The position numbers were made by a program, and so were the translations under genes. The notes beneath the pieces were generated by a model. It was not told the origin of the DNA, did no database searches, and saw nothing but the letters and a program-made list of their open reading frames with translations. Source: Streptococcus sp. oral taxon 061 (GTDB lineage Bacteria > Bacillota > Bacilli > Lactobacillales > Streptococcaceae). Taken from it: a stretch of DNA of 64,000 bases. Positions within the stretch are counted from its first letter, which is position 1. The number at the start of each line of letters is the position of its first letter. The stretch is from the NCBI RefSeq assembly GCF_013394695.1, contig NZ_CP058258.1:1012001-1076000 (forward strand), read 5' to 3'. Positions 37,435 to 46,051 of the stretch are shown piece after piece.

Positions 37435-37692
37435 TTAGGAATTTGGATCGTCAAGACTTCGACCATGCAAGCCTTTTTCACGTTGTACCTGACGAAGCTT
37501 TTCCGGTGTCACGTCGTTTCCTTCCTCATCCACGATTTTAATTCCTTCAACATGGTGACGAACTGCTCGACGATATCCCTCAATGTATTCTTCACGAAGT
37601 TGGGCTTGTTCTATTTTTTCTTCCGCAGTCAAACCTTCTGTTTTTTTCTTTTTAGCAAGCTCATTAATACGAGCGATTTTTTCTGGTGTCAT
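37435..37692 (-). CDS. DUF896 family protein
   Basis: An 85-residue helical protein: [41 protein letters not shown] is the DUF896 (YnzC-like) signature. The C-terminus is [26 protein letters not shown]. The B. subtilis relatives are small cytosolic proteins of unknown function linked with the SOS or translation context. It begins 15 bases after the glyS stop, so it is probably the last gene of glyQ-glyS. Confidence 0.92.
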   Translation of the reverse strand: MTPEKIARINELAKKKKTEGLTAEEKIEQAQLREEYIEGYRRAVRHHVEGIKIVDEEGNDVTPEKLRQVQREKGLHGRSLDDPNS

Positions 37693-37707
37693 ATTTGGAC
37701 CTCCAAT

Positions 37708-39744
37708 TTATTTTGTATTGAGAAGATTGAAAGCAGCCACTGTTTTTGCTTTATTAACAAGTTCAGCAAGGATAGCTAAACGGTTGTTCTTCACATCAAC
37801 ATCTTCTGCCATAACCATGGTATTGTCAAAGAATGCATCAATTACTGGACTAAGAGCAAATAGTTGCGTTAATTTATCACTAGCTGAACCTTGCAATTCT
37901 AATCTTTCTACAGCTTGAGCTAGTTCTCTTTCTTGTTCATTTTCAAAGAGACTTGAATCAACTTTGACTGAACCATCTGCCTTTTCGGCTAAGTTAAAGG
38001 CACGAGAGAGAGATTCAACTGATGATTTGTAATCTTCAGTATTTGCAGCTTCGGTTAAAGCTTCTGCAGCTTCAATCATATCAGAAACAACAAAATTCGA
38101 ACTTGCGAGAACAGCTTCTTTGATATCTTTTGCAGTAGAACCCATCATCTTATCAACACGAGCTTTAATGAAGTTAAGCACTTCTTCTTGATTATCATAA
38201 GTTAGACTTTCAAATGATAAGGCATAAAGGCTCGCAATCAATTCGTCCATTGGAATCTTCCAACCAAAGTCTTCCAAGATTCGAACAATTCCTTGTGTTG
38301 CACGTCGAAGAGCATACGGGTCGTTTGAACCTGATGGAATCAAGCCAACCGAGAAGAAAGATAAGAGAGTATCTAATTTATCAGCTAGTGCAAGGATAGC
38401 ACCAACTTTAGACTCAGGAAGGGCTCCGTCAGCTGAATCTGGAAGATAGTGCTCACGAATAGCTTGTGCTACTGCCGCATTTTCACCAGCGAGAAGCGCA
38501 TATTTCTCACCCATGATCCCTTGAAGCTCATCAAATTCACCAACCATACCGGTTAAGAGGTCAAATTTATAAATGGCTGCAGCACGAGCAAGATCAATAG
38601 ATTCATCAACTGATAGACCAGCTTTTTCAGCTAGCTGGATAGCAATTTGCCCTGTACGAATCATGTGTTCACGAAGAGAACCAATCTTTTCATGGAAGGT
38701 AACGTGTGAAAGTTTAGCAACTAAATCTTCAATCTTGAGTTTTTGGTCTTCACGCCAGAAGAATTCTCCATCTTCCAAACGAGCAACCAAAACTTTCTCA
38801 TTTCCTCGAATGACATTTCCCAAGTGTTCAGCATTTCCGTTACGAACTGAAATGAAGTTTGGTTTTAGATTTCCTTCAAGATCACGGACTACAAAGTAGC
38901 GTTGATGAGTTTCCATTGAAGTAACCAAAACTTCTTCTGGAACTTCTAGGTATTTAGGATCAAAATTACCCATAAAAGCGGTTGGATATTCGACCAAGTT
39001 TAAGACTTCGTTTAAAAGTCCTTCATCAATCTGTACTTGAACGCCTTGTTCTGCTTCAATTTCCTTGATTTGTTCACGAATCATATTTTCACGTTCAATG
39101 CTATCAGCAATGACATAGACTTTGCGTAAGTCTTCTTCGTAACTATCAGCATGACGAATTTCCACTTCATGTCCAAGGAAACGATGTCCACGGCTCACTC
39201 TGCCTGAATGGATGTCTAGGAAGTCCATTTCAAGAGCTTCATCATCCAAAAGGACTATCAAAGTATGGACAGGACGAATGTATTCAAAGGTATTATTTGC
39301 CCAGTGCATACTTACTGGGAAGCTAAGGCTAGCCAATACTTCTGGAATCCCTGTCAACACTTCCTCAGCAGGTTTTCCAGCTTCATGCTTGGTTACATAG
39401 ACATATTCTTCACCTTTAATTTCACGGAATTCAATATCATCAACTGTCAAGCCTTTTCCACGGACGAATCCTTGAGCTGCTTTAGAAAAGTTCCCTTCTT
39501 CATCCAAGGCGATTTTCTTAGAAGGTCCTTTAAAATCTTCAGTCAAATCTGTTTGTTGGTCTGCTAAACCAAGTACACGAACAGCCAAACGACGTGGAGT
39601 TGAGAAAGTTTGAATCCCTTCGTATGAAAGGCGATTTTCATCCAAGAAGGCTGCCATTTTTTCACCTAGTTGTTTTTCACTTGGTGTGACAACGTAGGCT
39701 GGTAACTCTTCGAGTCCTAATTCTACTAATAAGTTTTTTGTCAT
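37708..39744 (-). CDS. glyS: Glycyl-tRNA synthetase beta subunit
   Basis: The beta chain (678 residues) of the tetrameric bacterial glycyl-tRNA synthetase, which binds tRNA-Gly. The start [19 protein letters not shown] at 39744 has CGGAG upstream; the longer frame to 39801 lacks support. An HD-like region and a C-terminal anticodon-binding region ([13 protein letters not shown] ... [22 protein letters not shown]) are intact. It is separated from glyQ by a 206-base spacer that holds four hairpins, unusually long for this pair. Confidence 0.97.
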   Translation of the reverse strand: MTKNLLVELGLEELPAYVVTPSEKQLGEKMAAFLDENRLSYEGIQTFSTPRRLAVRVLGLADQQTDLTEDFKGPSKKIALDEEGNFSKAAQGFVRGKGLTVDDIEFREIKGEEYVYVTKHEAGKPAEEVLTGIPEVLASLSFPVSMHWANNTFEYIRPVHTLIVLLDDEALEMDFLDIHSGRVSRGHRFLGHEVEIRHADSYEEDLRKVYVIADSIERENMIREQIKEIEAEQGVQVQIDEGLLNEVLNLVEYPTAFMGNFDPKYLEVPEEVLVTSMETHQRYFVVRDLEGNLKPNFISVRNGNAEHLGNVIRGNEKVLVARLEDGEFFWREDQKLKIEDLVAKLSHVTFHEKIGSLREHMIRTGQIAIQLAEKAGLSVDESIDLARAAAIYKFDLLTGMVGEFDELQGIMGEKYALLAGENAAVAQAIREHYLPDSADGALPESKVGAILALADKLDTLLSFFSVGLIPSGSNDPYALRRATQGIVRILEDFGWKIPMDELIASLYALSFESLTYDNQEEVLNFIKARVDKMMGSTAKDIKEAVLASSNFVVSDMIEAAEALTEAANTEDYKSSVESLSRAFNLAEKADGSVKVDSSLFENEQERELAQAVERLELQGSASDKLTQLFALSPVIDAFFDNTMVMAEDVDVKNNRLAILAELVNKAKTVAAFNLLNTK

Positions 39745-39800
39745 GTTTTTTCTCCGAAAAATATCTTTTTTTCCAGTTTGCCTTATGTGATTGGCACGCA

Positions 39801-39937
39801 AGCAACCGACTTCGTCGTTTCATTGCTAAAATTGGAGCCTAAGGTCTCCAATTTTGCCTGGTATCGTTAGTTTCTCTAACGATACCTTTATCACTGCGGC
39901 AACTGGTTCTGTAGGATTGCTCTATCAACCAATCCTA
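39801..39937. repeat. Cluster of four hairpins in the glyQ-glyS spacer
   Basis: Stems: AGCAA/TTGCT with inner CGAC/GTCG (39801-39827); AAAATTGGAG/CTCCAATTTT (39828-39855); GGTATCGTTAG/CTAACGATACC (39860-39886); TAGGATTG/CAATCCTA (39912-39937). No T-run follows any stem, so they are not obvious terminators. It may be a small mobile repeat or an RNA-processing/attenuation region inside the operon. Confidence 0.6.
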
Positions 39938-39950
39938 TCTAATACACTCT

Positions 39951-40868
39951 TTATTCTTCCTCTTCTGCTAGGAGTTGAGCACGTGTGACTTCATCTAGAA
40001 GTGGGTAACCGAGTTTCTTGCGTTCTGCGACGAAGGTTTTGGCTACGACACGAGCCAAGTTACGGATGCGGGCAATATAACCAGCACGTTCTGTAACAGA
40101 AACAGCACCACGAGCGTCGAGTAGGTTGAAGGTATGTGAACATTTCAAAACGTAATCATAGGCTGGATGGACAAGGCCCAATTCCAAAGCACGTCCTGCT
40201 TCTTTTTCAAATTTTTCGAAGTTTTCAAGAAGCATATCTTGGTCAGAAACTTCAAAGCTGTATTTTGAGTGTTCATATTCTGGCTGAAGGAAGATTTCTC
40301 CATATTTAACTCCTGGAGCCCACTCAATATCATAAACAGAATCTACTTCTTGAATGTAAGAAGCTAAACGCTCTAAACCATAAGTAACTTCAGCTGTAAC
40401 AGGACCAGTAGCTAAGCCACCGACTTGTTGGAAATAAGTGAACTGAGTAATCTCCATACCATCAAGCCAAACTTCCCAACCAAGACCAGCTGAACCAGTT
40501 GATGGGTTTTCCCAGTTATCTTCAACGAAGCGGATATCGTGTTCCAAAGGATTAATACCCAATTTCTCCAACGACTCAAGGTAGAGCTCTTGGATGTTTG
40601 AAGGTGATGGTTTCATAACCACTTGGAATTGATGGTGTTGGTAGAGACGGTTTGGGTTTTCCCCGTAACGACCATCTGCTGGACGACGAGATGGCTCTAC
40701 ATAAGCTGCGTTCCATGGTTCAGGACCAATAGCACGGAGGAAGGTATAAGGACTCATTGTTCCCGCACCTTTTTCGTTATCATAAGCCTGCATCAGCATA
40801 CAACCCTGGTCATTCCAGTATTGCTGCAAGGTCAAAATAATTTCTTGGAAGGTTAATTTTTTGGACAT
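39951..40868 (-). CDS. glyQ: Glycyl-tRNA synthetase alpha subunit
   Basis: The catalytic alpha chain (305 residues), a class II synthetase. Class II motif 2 lies in [31 protein letters not shown]. Motif 3 is in the C-terminal half. It charges tRNA-Gly as an alpha2-beta2 enzyme with GlyS. A glycine T-box precedes it, so its expression follows the charging state of tRNA-Gly. Confidence 0.97.
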   Translation of the reverse strand: MSKKLTFQEIILTLQQYWNDQGCMLMQAYDNEKGAGTMSPYTFLRAIGPEPWNAAYVEPSRRPADGRYGENPNRLYQHHQFQVVMKPSPSNIQELYLESLEKLGINPLEHDIRFVEDNWENPSTGSAGLGWEVWLDGMEITQFTYFQQVGGLATGPVTAEVTYGLERLASYIQEVDSVYDIEWAPGVKYGEIFLQPEYEHSKYSFEVSDQDMLLENFEKFEKEAGRALELGLVHPAYDYVLKCSHTFNLLDARGAVSVTERAGYIARIRNLARVVAKTFVAERKKLGYPLLDEVTRAQLLAEEEE

Positions 40869-40906
40869 GTTTTACTCCTTTTTTTTATTCTTGTGACTTT
40901 GGATAC

Positions 40907-41092
40907 AAAAAAACCGTGTCTTTGCTCCTAAGTCAAGTGACCTAGGGGCGTCAAAAACGCGGTTCCACCCTAATTTATTACTTCATTATCTTTATTAAAA
41001 TACCAAAAGCGCCACACTTATCTCTCAATCACCTGACTCTCACTATCTCAGACTCGCTTAGGATTTACCAATAAGATATTCTTTCTTGGGTC
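40907..41092 (-). promoter_or_regulatory. T-box riboswitch, glycine type, controlling glyQ-glyS
   Basis: On the minus strand the T-box motif AGGGTGGAACCGCG (40958-40971) offers UGGA to pair with tRNA ending UCCA. The specifier loop contains GTGTGGCGC, with GGC (41011-41013) a glycine codon. The terminator is formed by CCGCGTTTTT pairing with AAAGACACGG around a GCCCCTAGGTC stem, then seven T (40907-40913); it shares the ACCGCG bases with the antiterminator, as expected for a switch. Confidence 0.9.
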
Positions 41093-41093
41093 T

Positions 41094-41122
41094 ATTATAA
41101 CAAAATGAAATTCAAAAGTAAA
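41094..41122 (-). promoter_or_regulatory. Promoter of the glyQS transcript
   Basis: TTTACT (41117-41122), 17-base spacer, TATAAT (41094-41099) on the minus strand. Confidence 0.8.
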
Positions 41123-41208
41123 TTATTTTCATAAGGAATCTTTTCTAAATCATCTAAACTAGACACACCAATTTAACATCGTTGTCCCTTTTTTGCCCCT
41201 TTTTGAAC

Positions 41209-41244
41209 AAAAAGAAAAACCGCTACTCCTAAGAATAGCGGTTT
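41209..41244 (-). terminator. Terminator of rplJ-rplL
   Basis: AAACCGCTA (41217-41225) and TAGCGGTTT (41236-41244) form the stem; on the minus strand TTTTTCTTTTTG follows. It lies 36 bases after the rplL stop. Confidence 0.88.
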
Positions 41245-41279
41245 AATCATGTTTTTAAGCTACAAATGTAGTCGCTCTA

Positions 41280-41648
41280 TTATTTAAGAGTAACTGAAGC
41301 TCCAGCTTCTTCCAATTTAGCTTTGATTTCTTCAGCTTCTGCAGTTGGAACGCCTTCTTTGATAACACCTGGTGCACCATCAACAAGTTCTTTAGCTTCT
41401 TTAAGTCCAAGACCAGTGATTTCACGTACAACTTTGATAACGCCAACTTTTTTGTCACCAGCAGCTGTCAATTCAACGTCAAATGAGTCTTTAGCAGCAC
41501 CAGCGTCAGCAGCACCAGCTGCAGCAACAGCTACAGGAGCAGCTGCAGTTACACCAAATTCTTCTTCGATAGCTTTTACAAGGTCGTTCAATTCAAGGAT
41601 TGAAGCTTCTTTAATTTCAGCAATAATGTTTTCAATGTTCAATGCCAT
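41280..41648 (-). CDS. rplL: 50S ribosomal protein L7/L12
   Basis: L7/L12 (122 residues) forms the stalk dimers that recruit translation factors. The N-terminal dimer domain [27 protein letters not shown] is followed by an Ala/Gly hinge ([18 protein letters not shown]). The C-terminal domain has [32 protein letters not shown] lies upstream of the ATG at 41648, which sets the start over the in-frame one at 41663. It is cotranscribed with rplJ. Confidence 0.98.
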   Translation of the reverse strand: MALNIENIIAEIKEASILELNDLVKAIEEEFGVTAAAPVAVAAAGAADAGAAKDSFDVELTAAGDKKVGVIKVVREITGLGLKEAKELVDGAPGVIKEGVPTAEAEEIKAKLEEAGASVTLK

Positions 41649-41723
41649 TGTTATTTCCTCCAAATAAGTTTAAATTTAATTTTGTTATTTTTTTGTAGCT
41701 AGGCTACGCTGCGTAGCTTATGA

Positions 41724-42224
41724 TTAAGCTGCGTCTTCTTTGTTGTCTGCAACCGCTTTGACTGCAAGAGCAACGTTGCGCACTGGCGCTTGAAGTACAG
41801 AAAGGAGCATAGAAAGAAGTCCTTCGCGACTTGGAAGAGTTGCAAGAGCAAGAATCTCTTCTTTTGATGCGACAGCGCCTTCGATTGCACCACCTTTGAT
41901 TTCAAGTGCTTCAGCGTTTTTAGAAAAGTCGTTCAAGATTTTCGCTGGTGCGATAACATCTTCGTTAGAAAATGCTACTGCAGATGGTCCAACAAAAACA
42001 GATGCAAGATCTTCAAGTCCAGCTTGTTCAGCTGCACGACGTAAGATTGAGTTTTTAATAACTTTATACTCAACTTCGCTTCCACGAAGCTCACGACGAA
42101 GAACTGTATCTTGTTCAACTGTCAAACCACGAGCGTCTACAACGACGATTGATGCAGCAGCTTTCATTTTCTCAGCTACTACGTCAACTAGTTCCGCTTT
42201 CTTAGCAATAATTGCTTCACTCAT
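41724..42224 (-). CDS. rplJ: 50S ribosomal protein L10
   Basis: L10 (166 residues) anchors L7/L12 to the ribosome. It begins [22 protein letters not shown] and has the conserved [16 protein letters not shown] near 40-55. The C-terminal helix that binds L12 is present. GGAGGT lies 10 bases before the ATG at 42224; an upstream in-frame start at 42287 lies within the leader RNA and is not used. L10 (with L12) binds its own leader to repress translation. Confidence 0.97.
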   Translation of the reverse strand: MSEAIIAKKAELVDVVAEKMKAAASIVVVDARGLTVEQDTVLRRELRGSEVEYKVIKNSILRRAAEQAGLEDLASVFVGPSAVAFSNEDVIAPAKILNDFSKNAEALEIKGGAIEGAVASKEEILALATLPSREGLLSMLLSVLQAPVRNVALAVKAVADNKEDAA

Positions 42225-42249
42225 TAGTGTGTTCACCTCCGTAATTATT

Positions 42250-42396
42250 TTGCTTGGGGAATTTTTCCAAAAGAAAAACGCGCCCAAACCTAGACACGAA
42301 AGTACAATACGCTTCTTTTTACATGATACGTTTTGTCCTCGGTAGGATATTTATGAGTCTTGCTCCCCTACTGTCTTAGGCAGTTTTTTCAAACCG
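42250..42396 (-). promoter_or_regulatory. L10 leader RNA (autoregulatory) of rplJ-rplL
   Basis: Minus strand AAACTGCCTAAGACAGTAGGGGAGCAAGACTC..., with CTGCCTAAGACAG forming a small stem and ATCCTACCGAGG after it, fits the Firmicute ribosomal L10 leader class. L10/L12 binding here controls the operon. Boundaries are approximate. Confidence 0.8.
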
Positions 42397-42402
42397 TTTA
42401 TA

Positions 42403-42431
42403 AGTATATCACAATAATTCTATCAAAGCAA
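42403..42431 (-). promoter_or_regulatory. Promoter of rplJ-rplL
   Basis: TTGCTT (42426-42431), 17-base spacer, TATACT (42403-42408) with upstream TG, minus strand. The remaining stretch 42432-42503 is A/T-rich with nothing else recognised. Confidence 0.8.
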
Positions 42432-42503
42432 GTATTTTTTAAAAAAATTTAAGTTTTTTCTCAATTCTACTGCCACTTAGAGAAGAATATTTTTTATATT
42501 TTC

Positions 42504-42902
42504 TCAGTAAATTGAAAAGATTGGTACCAAGGTATTATAGATTAAGAGCGCATGAAAGAGCAACATTAACACATGAAATATGAATGGAGTATTTTCCGTG
42601 TTTTGAATGTCCTGATTAGATTTTTGACTGTCTAAGAATAGTGTTAATGACAAGAAAAGCAAAATCATTCCATAAATAATACTAATGTGAAAAAGAATCA
42701 CTCCTATCGCACGAAAATATAGAAAACCGAAAATGGGTATACTAAAAACAATTAGTGCTAGTGATCCAAAAGCAATTTGAATTAAAGAAATCATTAAGAA
42801 ACTATAGGCGGTAAATGTAGTAAATTTTGATACTCGTAATCCAGTTTTCTTCAGCTTAGATGTATAATAAATGACAAAAATCGGGTAAAGAATATCTACC
42901 AT
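42504..42902 (-). CDS. Hypothetical membrane protein, 132 aa
   Basis: I do not recognise a family. The product has four hydrophobic segments (about 2-14, 28-52, 57-90 and 106-130) separated by short polar loops (YYTSKLKKTGLRVSK; DSQKSNQDIQNTENTP), so it is probably polytopic. GGAG lies before the ATG at 42902. It stands alone, divergent from niaX and with no clear terminator. Confidence 0.7.
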   Translation of the reverse strand: MVDILYPIFVIYYTSKLKKTGLRVSKFTTFTAYSFLMISLIQIAFGSLALIVFSIPIFGFLYFRAIGVILFHISIIYGMILLFLSLTLFLDSQKSNQDIQNTENTPFIFHVLMLLFHALLIYNTLVPIFSIY

Positions 42903-42974
42903 CTCAACTCTCCACTTTTAATAAGATTATTTACTATATTTTAACGATTTTTCTCCAGAAATGCAATTTGCTCC

Positions 42975-43019
42975 TTGACTAGTTTAAAATTTTAGTGTAC
43001 TATACAACTGTATATACAG
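42975..43019 (+). promoter_or_regulatory. niaX promoter with adjacent palindrome, candidate NiaR operator
   Basis: TTGACT (42975-42980), 17-base spacer, TACTAT (42998-43003). Just downstream CTGTATATACAG (43008-43019) is a perfect 12-bp palindrome lying where RNA polymerase would start. Because niaR is the second gene of this unit, it is a good candidate for the NiaR-niacin operator. I did not compare it with a published NiaR consensus. Confidence 0.55.
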
Positions 43020-43033
43020 AAAAAGGAGTTATT

Positions 43034-43561
43034 ATGAATACAAAAAAGAAAACCCAATTCATGACTGTAACCGCATTGCTAACCGCTATCGCTATTTTGA
43101 TTCCTATAGTGATGCCATTTAAAATCGTTATTCCTCCCGCTTCCTACACTCTTGGAAGCCACGTGGCCATCTTCATTGCTATGTTTCTCTCTCCATGGAT
43201 GGCTATTTTTGTCATTATTGCTTCTAGTATTGGATTCTTACTAGCCGGTTATCCGATTGTTATCGTACTTCGAGCTTTTTCTCATATCTTCTTTGGAACC
43301 CTGGGAGCTTTCTACCTTCAAAAACATCCTCAAACCTTGGACAACAAGAAATCTTCCTTGATTTTTAACTTTGTACTTGGTTTAGTACATGCTATCGCCG
43401 AAGTCTTTGCTTGTATCATCTTCTATGCTAGTACAGGAACAGACCTAAAAAATATGTTCTATGTTCTCTTTGTATTAGTTGGTTTTGGAACTATTGTTCA
43501 TAGTATGATAGACTATTACTTAGCATTAGCTGTTTATAAAGCACTAAAAAAACGCCATTAA
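43034..43561 (+). CDS. niaX: Niacin ECF transporter S component NiaX
   Basis: A 175-residue membrane protein with five or six helices. It matches the NiaX substrate-binding subunit of an energy-coupling-factor transporter (TVTALLTAIAILIPIVMPFKIVIPPASYTLGSHVAIFIAMF). It would import nicotinate/nicotinamide using shared EcfA-EcfT subunits encoded elsewhere. AAAAGGAG precedes the ATG at 43034, so the in-frame start at 42995 inside the promoter is rejected. It is followed 10 bases later by niaR. Confidence 0.88.
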   Translation: MNTKKKTQFMTVTALLTAIAILIPIVMPFKIVIPPASYTLGSHVAIFIAMFLSPWMAIFVIIASSIGFLLAGYPIVIVLRAFSHIFFGTLGAFYLQKHPQTLDNKKSSLIFNFVLGLVHAIAEVFACIIFYASTGTDLKNMFYVLFVLVGFGTIVHSMIDYYLALAVYKALKKRH

Positions 43562-43571
43562 GAAAGAGACT

Positions 43572-44087
43572 ATGACAAAAAATAGAAAAGAAACCCTTTT
43601 ACAACTCTTAAAAGAAGCTCCAAAACCTCTAAACGGACAAAGCTTAGCAGAACATTTTCATGTAACTCGTCAGATTATTGTTCAGGATATAGCTGTGCTT
43701 CGTGCAGATGGTGCTCCTATCCTATCAACCAATCGTGGGTATATCTATAAAGAAAACAAAGCCAATTCTTTTGTTCATAAACTCTTTAAGGTCAAACATA
43801 AAGAGGAAGATATGGGGCAAGAATTACTTGCTATCGTTGATAACGGAGGACGGGTTCAAAATATCCTTATTGACCATCCTGTCTACGGGGAAATCGAAAC
43901 CCTCCTCAAACTAAGTTGTAGACGCGATGTGGAGCACTTTTTAAACCAAGTTAAGACGTCTGATTTTCGCCCCCTATCTGAATTAACAGATGGCGTCCAT
44001 TATCACCTAGTCGAAGCTGAAAACGAACAAGACCTCCTCTATATCGAGAAGGCCTTGGACCAGCTTGGTTATTTAGTAAAAGATTAG
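43572..44087 (+). CDS. niaR: Niacin-responsive repressor NiaR
   Basis: A 171-residue regulator. The N-terminal HTH_11 winged helix (KETLLQLLKEAPKPLNGQSLAEHFHVTRQIIVQDIAVLRADG) is followed by a 3H domain with spaced histidines (DHPVYGEI, GVHYHLVEAE) that bind metal and niacin in this family. With niacin it represses niacin-uptake genes, including its partner niaX. Its stop overlaps the convergent Nudix gene by 4 bases. Confidence 0.92.
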   Translation: MTKNRKETLLQLLKEAPKPLNGQSLAEHFHVTRQIIVQDIAVLRADGAPILSTNRGYIYKENKANSFVHKLFKVKHKEEDMGQELLAIVDNGGRVQNILIDHPVYGEIETLLKLSCRRDVEHFLNQVKTSDFRPLSELTDGVHYHLVEAENEQDLLYIEKALDQLGYLVKD

Positions 44088-44551
44088 AAGGTTCTCTTTT
44101 CCCACCCATCCTCTGTACGGTGACGGTAGAAAAATTCAGACTTGTCTGGAGCTTCCATCATCTCCATCAAAGGTAACATATCATAGGCCAGATCCAAATT
44201 TGGAATCTGGTCTTTTTCTATCCAGGACACTTCTCCTTCTTCAGATGATTGTAGAGTACCAGTAAACTCAGTCGCCTTATAACAAAAGACAATATAACGC
44301 TCACCTGTATCTAACGGCCAATTTTTAATGCCGACAAGTTGAGGATTTTGAATCGTCAGACCTGTTTCCTCGTATATTTCACGAATAACTGACTCTGTAA
44401 AAGCCTCTCCGTCTTCGACATGGCCTCCTGGAAAGGCATAGCCAGACCAATGGTTGCTTTCGGGTGATCGATACTGCATAACAACGCGCTTCTTTTCAAG
44501 ATCTTCAATCAGACAAATATTTGTTAAAATCGTTAATTGTGCTCGTGACAT
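44084..44551 (-). CDS. Nudix hydrolase (MutT/8-oxo-dGTPase-like)
   Basis: A 155-residue Nudix protein. The Nudix box GGHVEDGEAFTESVIREIYEETGL is complete (G-x5-E-x7-REUxEExGU). It hydrolyses a nucleoside diphosphate linked to another group, with oxidised nucleotides as the likely substrate. The frame is open to a GTG at 44560, but I chose the ATG at 44551 (MSRAQLTILTNICLIEDL), as in related streptococcal proteins I recall. It converges on niaR. Confidence 0.88.
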   Translation of the reverse strand: MSRAQLTILTNICLIEDLEKKRVVMQYRSPESNHWSGYAFPGGHVEDGEAFTESVIREIYEETGLTIQNPQLVGIKNWPLDTGERYIVFCYKATEFTGTLQSSEEGEVSWIEKDQIPNLDLAYDMLPLMEMMEAPDKSEFFYRHRTEDGWEKRTF

Positions 44552-44570
44552 AGGATTCACTTTCTAATCT

Positions 44571-45005
44571 TTAATTTTCTATCATGTACTTAACTTTAGA
44601 TTTCATAATCAAAGGATTAATCCAGTCATGATATTCATGAATTTCATGGAGTAAGAATCCTCTGTTGATTCTGATTTCATTTTTTTCCCTAATCACATAG
44701 TAGTCTAAATTGATAGGCATAGATGAATCTGGAACCGTGGATAAAATGAAAAAGATCATAAACCAGATTAAAAGAGCGAAAAAGCCACTGAGAGCCTGAA
44801 AAATCAGATGATGCCATTGAAAGATTCTAGTTTTATAGAAGATAGTCCATGGATGAATAAATAAAGTAAGGCAAAGACTAAATAACCAGATGTTCCACAC
44901 AATAGGTGTAAAAGCAAAACCGAACAAGCCTAAGATAAAATGAATCAGGACAAATACAAGAAACATAAGGTAAAGAATCCTAAATATAGTTAGATGTTTT
45001 AGCAT
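44571..45005 (-). CDS. Hypothetical membrane protein, 144 aa
   Basis: No family is recognised. Three hydrophobic segments (about 5-26, 33-53 and 67-90) are followed by a polar C-terminal third (NLDYYVIREKNEIRINRGFLLHEIHEYHDWINPLIMKSK) that probably lies outside the membrane. GGAG precedes the ATG. It starts 2 bases after the next gene's stop and forms a row with two related membrane proteins. Confidence 0.7.
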   Translation of the reverse strand: MLKHLTIFRILYLMFLVFVLIHFILGLFGFAFTPIVWNIWLFSLCLTLFIHPWTIFYKTRIFQWHHLIFQALSGFFALLIWFMIFFILSTVPDSSMPINLDYYVIREKNEIRINRGFLLHEIHEYHDWINPLIMKSKVKYMIEN

Positions 45006-45007
45006 GA

Positions 45008-45508
45008 TTAACTCCTTTTCTTTTTAATATATTTGGAAATTAAAATGATCAAAGTAGCCACTAAGAAGAAGGTTATATAAGTAAGAATTGGAAACCAGAT
45101 GTAGCGGTGATCTAGAGATAAGAGAGAAGGTAAAATCCCTTTACTATTTTTCCCACCAATCCCAATAAAGAGATGAACTATTAAACCGATACTATTAAGA
45201 TAGATAAATAAATCTGCATATCTTTTTATCGTCATTCTTGTCCTAGTCAAGTCTAGGAACCAATAGTCAAATAATCGATAGACCAGACAAAAAAGATTTA
45301 TATATATTGGAAAACTATAGTTGATATCTCTGTATGGCGAAGGAATAGGAAGACTTTCAAAAATTAGATTCAAACTTAGTCCTATTGCTAGGATAAGACC
45401 GAGGATCAAGAAGAATCCTAAAAATTTATGAGAATCTAGCCAGAGCTGAAAACTTTCTCTCCTTGATAAATTCTTTTTTGTATTTGAATATCTTTTATTC
45501 TTTTTCAT
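45008..45508 (-). CDS. Hypothetical membrane protein, 166 aa, paralogue of the next gene
   Basis: A 166-residue protein with four hydrophobic segments after a basic head (MKKNKRYSNTKKNLSRRESF). The C-terminal motif SLLSLDHRYIWFPILTYITFFLV is nearly repeated in the upstream neighbour, so the two are tandem duplicates. No known family or function. It has its own SD (AAGGA) 23 bases after the neighbour. Confidence 0.72.
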   Translation of the reverse strand: MKKNKRYSNTKKNLSRRESFQLWLDSHKFLGFFLILGLILAIGLSLNLIFESLPIPSPYRDINYSFPIYINLFCLVYRLFDYWFLDLTRTRMTIKRYADLFIYLNSIGLIVHLFIGIGGKNSKGILPSLLSLDHRYIWFPILTYITFFLVATLIILISKYIKKKRS

Positions 45509-45531
45509 TTGAGTGGATTTTCCTTATTTTC

Positions 45532-45972
45532 TTATTTTCTTTTTTTCTTTTCAATATGCTTGGAAATTAAAATAATCAAAGCAGGCACTAAGAAGAAGGT
45601 TATATAAGTAACGATTGGAAACCAGATGTAACGGTGATCTAAGGTTAGCAAGGGAGGAATAGACTTTCTATTTCGACCCATTATTCCGAAAAATGAGTGA
45701 AACAACAAACCTACTCCATTTAGGTACAAGAATGGATTTGTAAAATCTTGGAGTCTAGTCATTCCATCGAAATTATCTCTAAAAATACCCTGATAAAGTA
45801 TATTCACTAAGAATACTAGATTCATAAAAAGTGGAAAGACATAATTAAAGTTTTGATAGGGTTTTGGAAGAAGAGTTGTCCCAAGCAACAAATAGATTAT
45901 CCCAAAAGCTGATAAGAAAAATATACTACTATCTAATAGAAAAGCTATTTTTGAATGCTGTAGCAACCACAA
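45532..45972 (-). CDS. Hypothetical membrane protein, paralogue with an apparently lost ATG
   Basis: Related to the 166-residue gene just downstream (PLLTLDHRYIWFPIVTYITFFLV). The first usual start in frame is TTG at 45972, with no SD. The frame continues upstream as KKHYKPNQKISWLDKVKLWLLQ, which aligns with the start of the paralogue, and the position of its Met is ATC (46024-46026). It looks as if the start codon changed from ATG to ATC. It may be translated weakly from TTG or be a decaying copy. Confidence 0.55.
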   Translation of the reverse strand: MWLLQHSKIAFLLDSSIFFLSAFGIIYLLLGTTLLPKPYQNFNYVFPLFMNLVFLVNILYQGIFRDNFDGMTRLQDFTNPFLYLNGVGLLFHSFFGIMGRNRKSIPPLLTLDHRYIWFPIVTYITFFLVPALIILISKHIEKKKRK

Positions 45973-46051
45973 TTTTACTTTATCCAGCCAGCTTATTTTT
46001 TGATTTGGCTTATAGTGTTTTTTGATGTTTTCTCTATTTTATTATCTTGTT

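Noticed and set aside
39801..39937. glyQ-glyS spacer hairpins as a T-box or terminator
   Set aside because: There is no T-box motif and no T-run after the stems; the real T-box lies before glyQ.
41649..41723. GCTACGC/GCGTAGC hairpin between rplJ and rplL as a terminator
   Set aside because: No T-run follows it; more likely an RNA-processing or attenuating stem within the operon.
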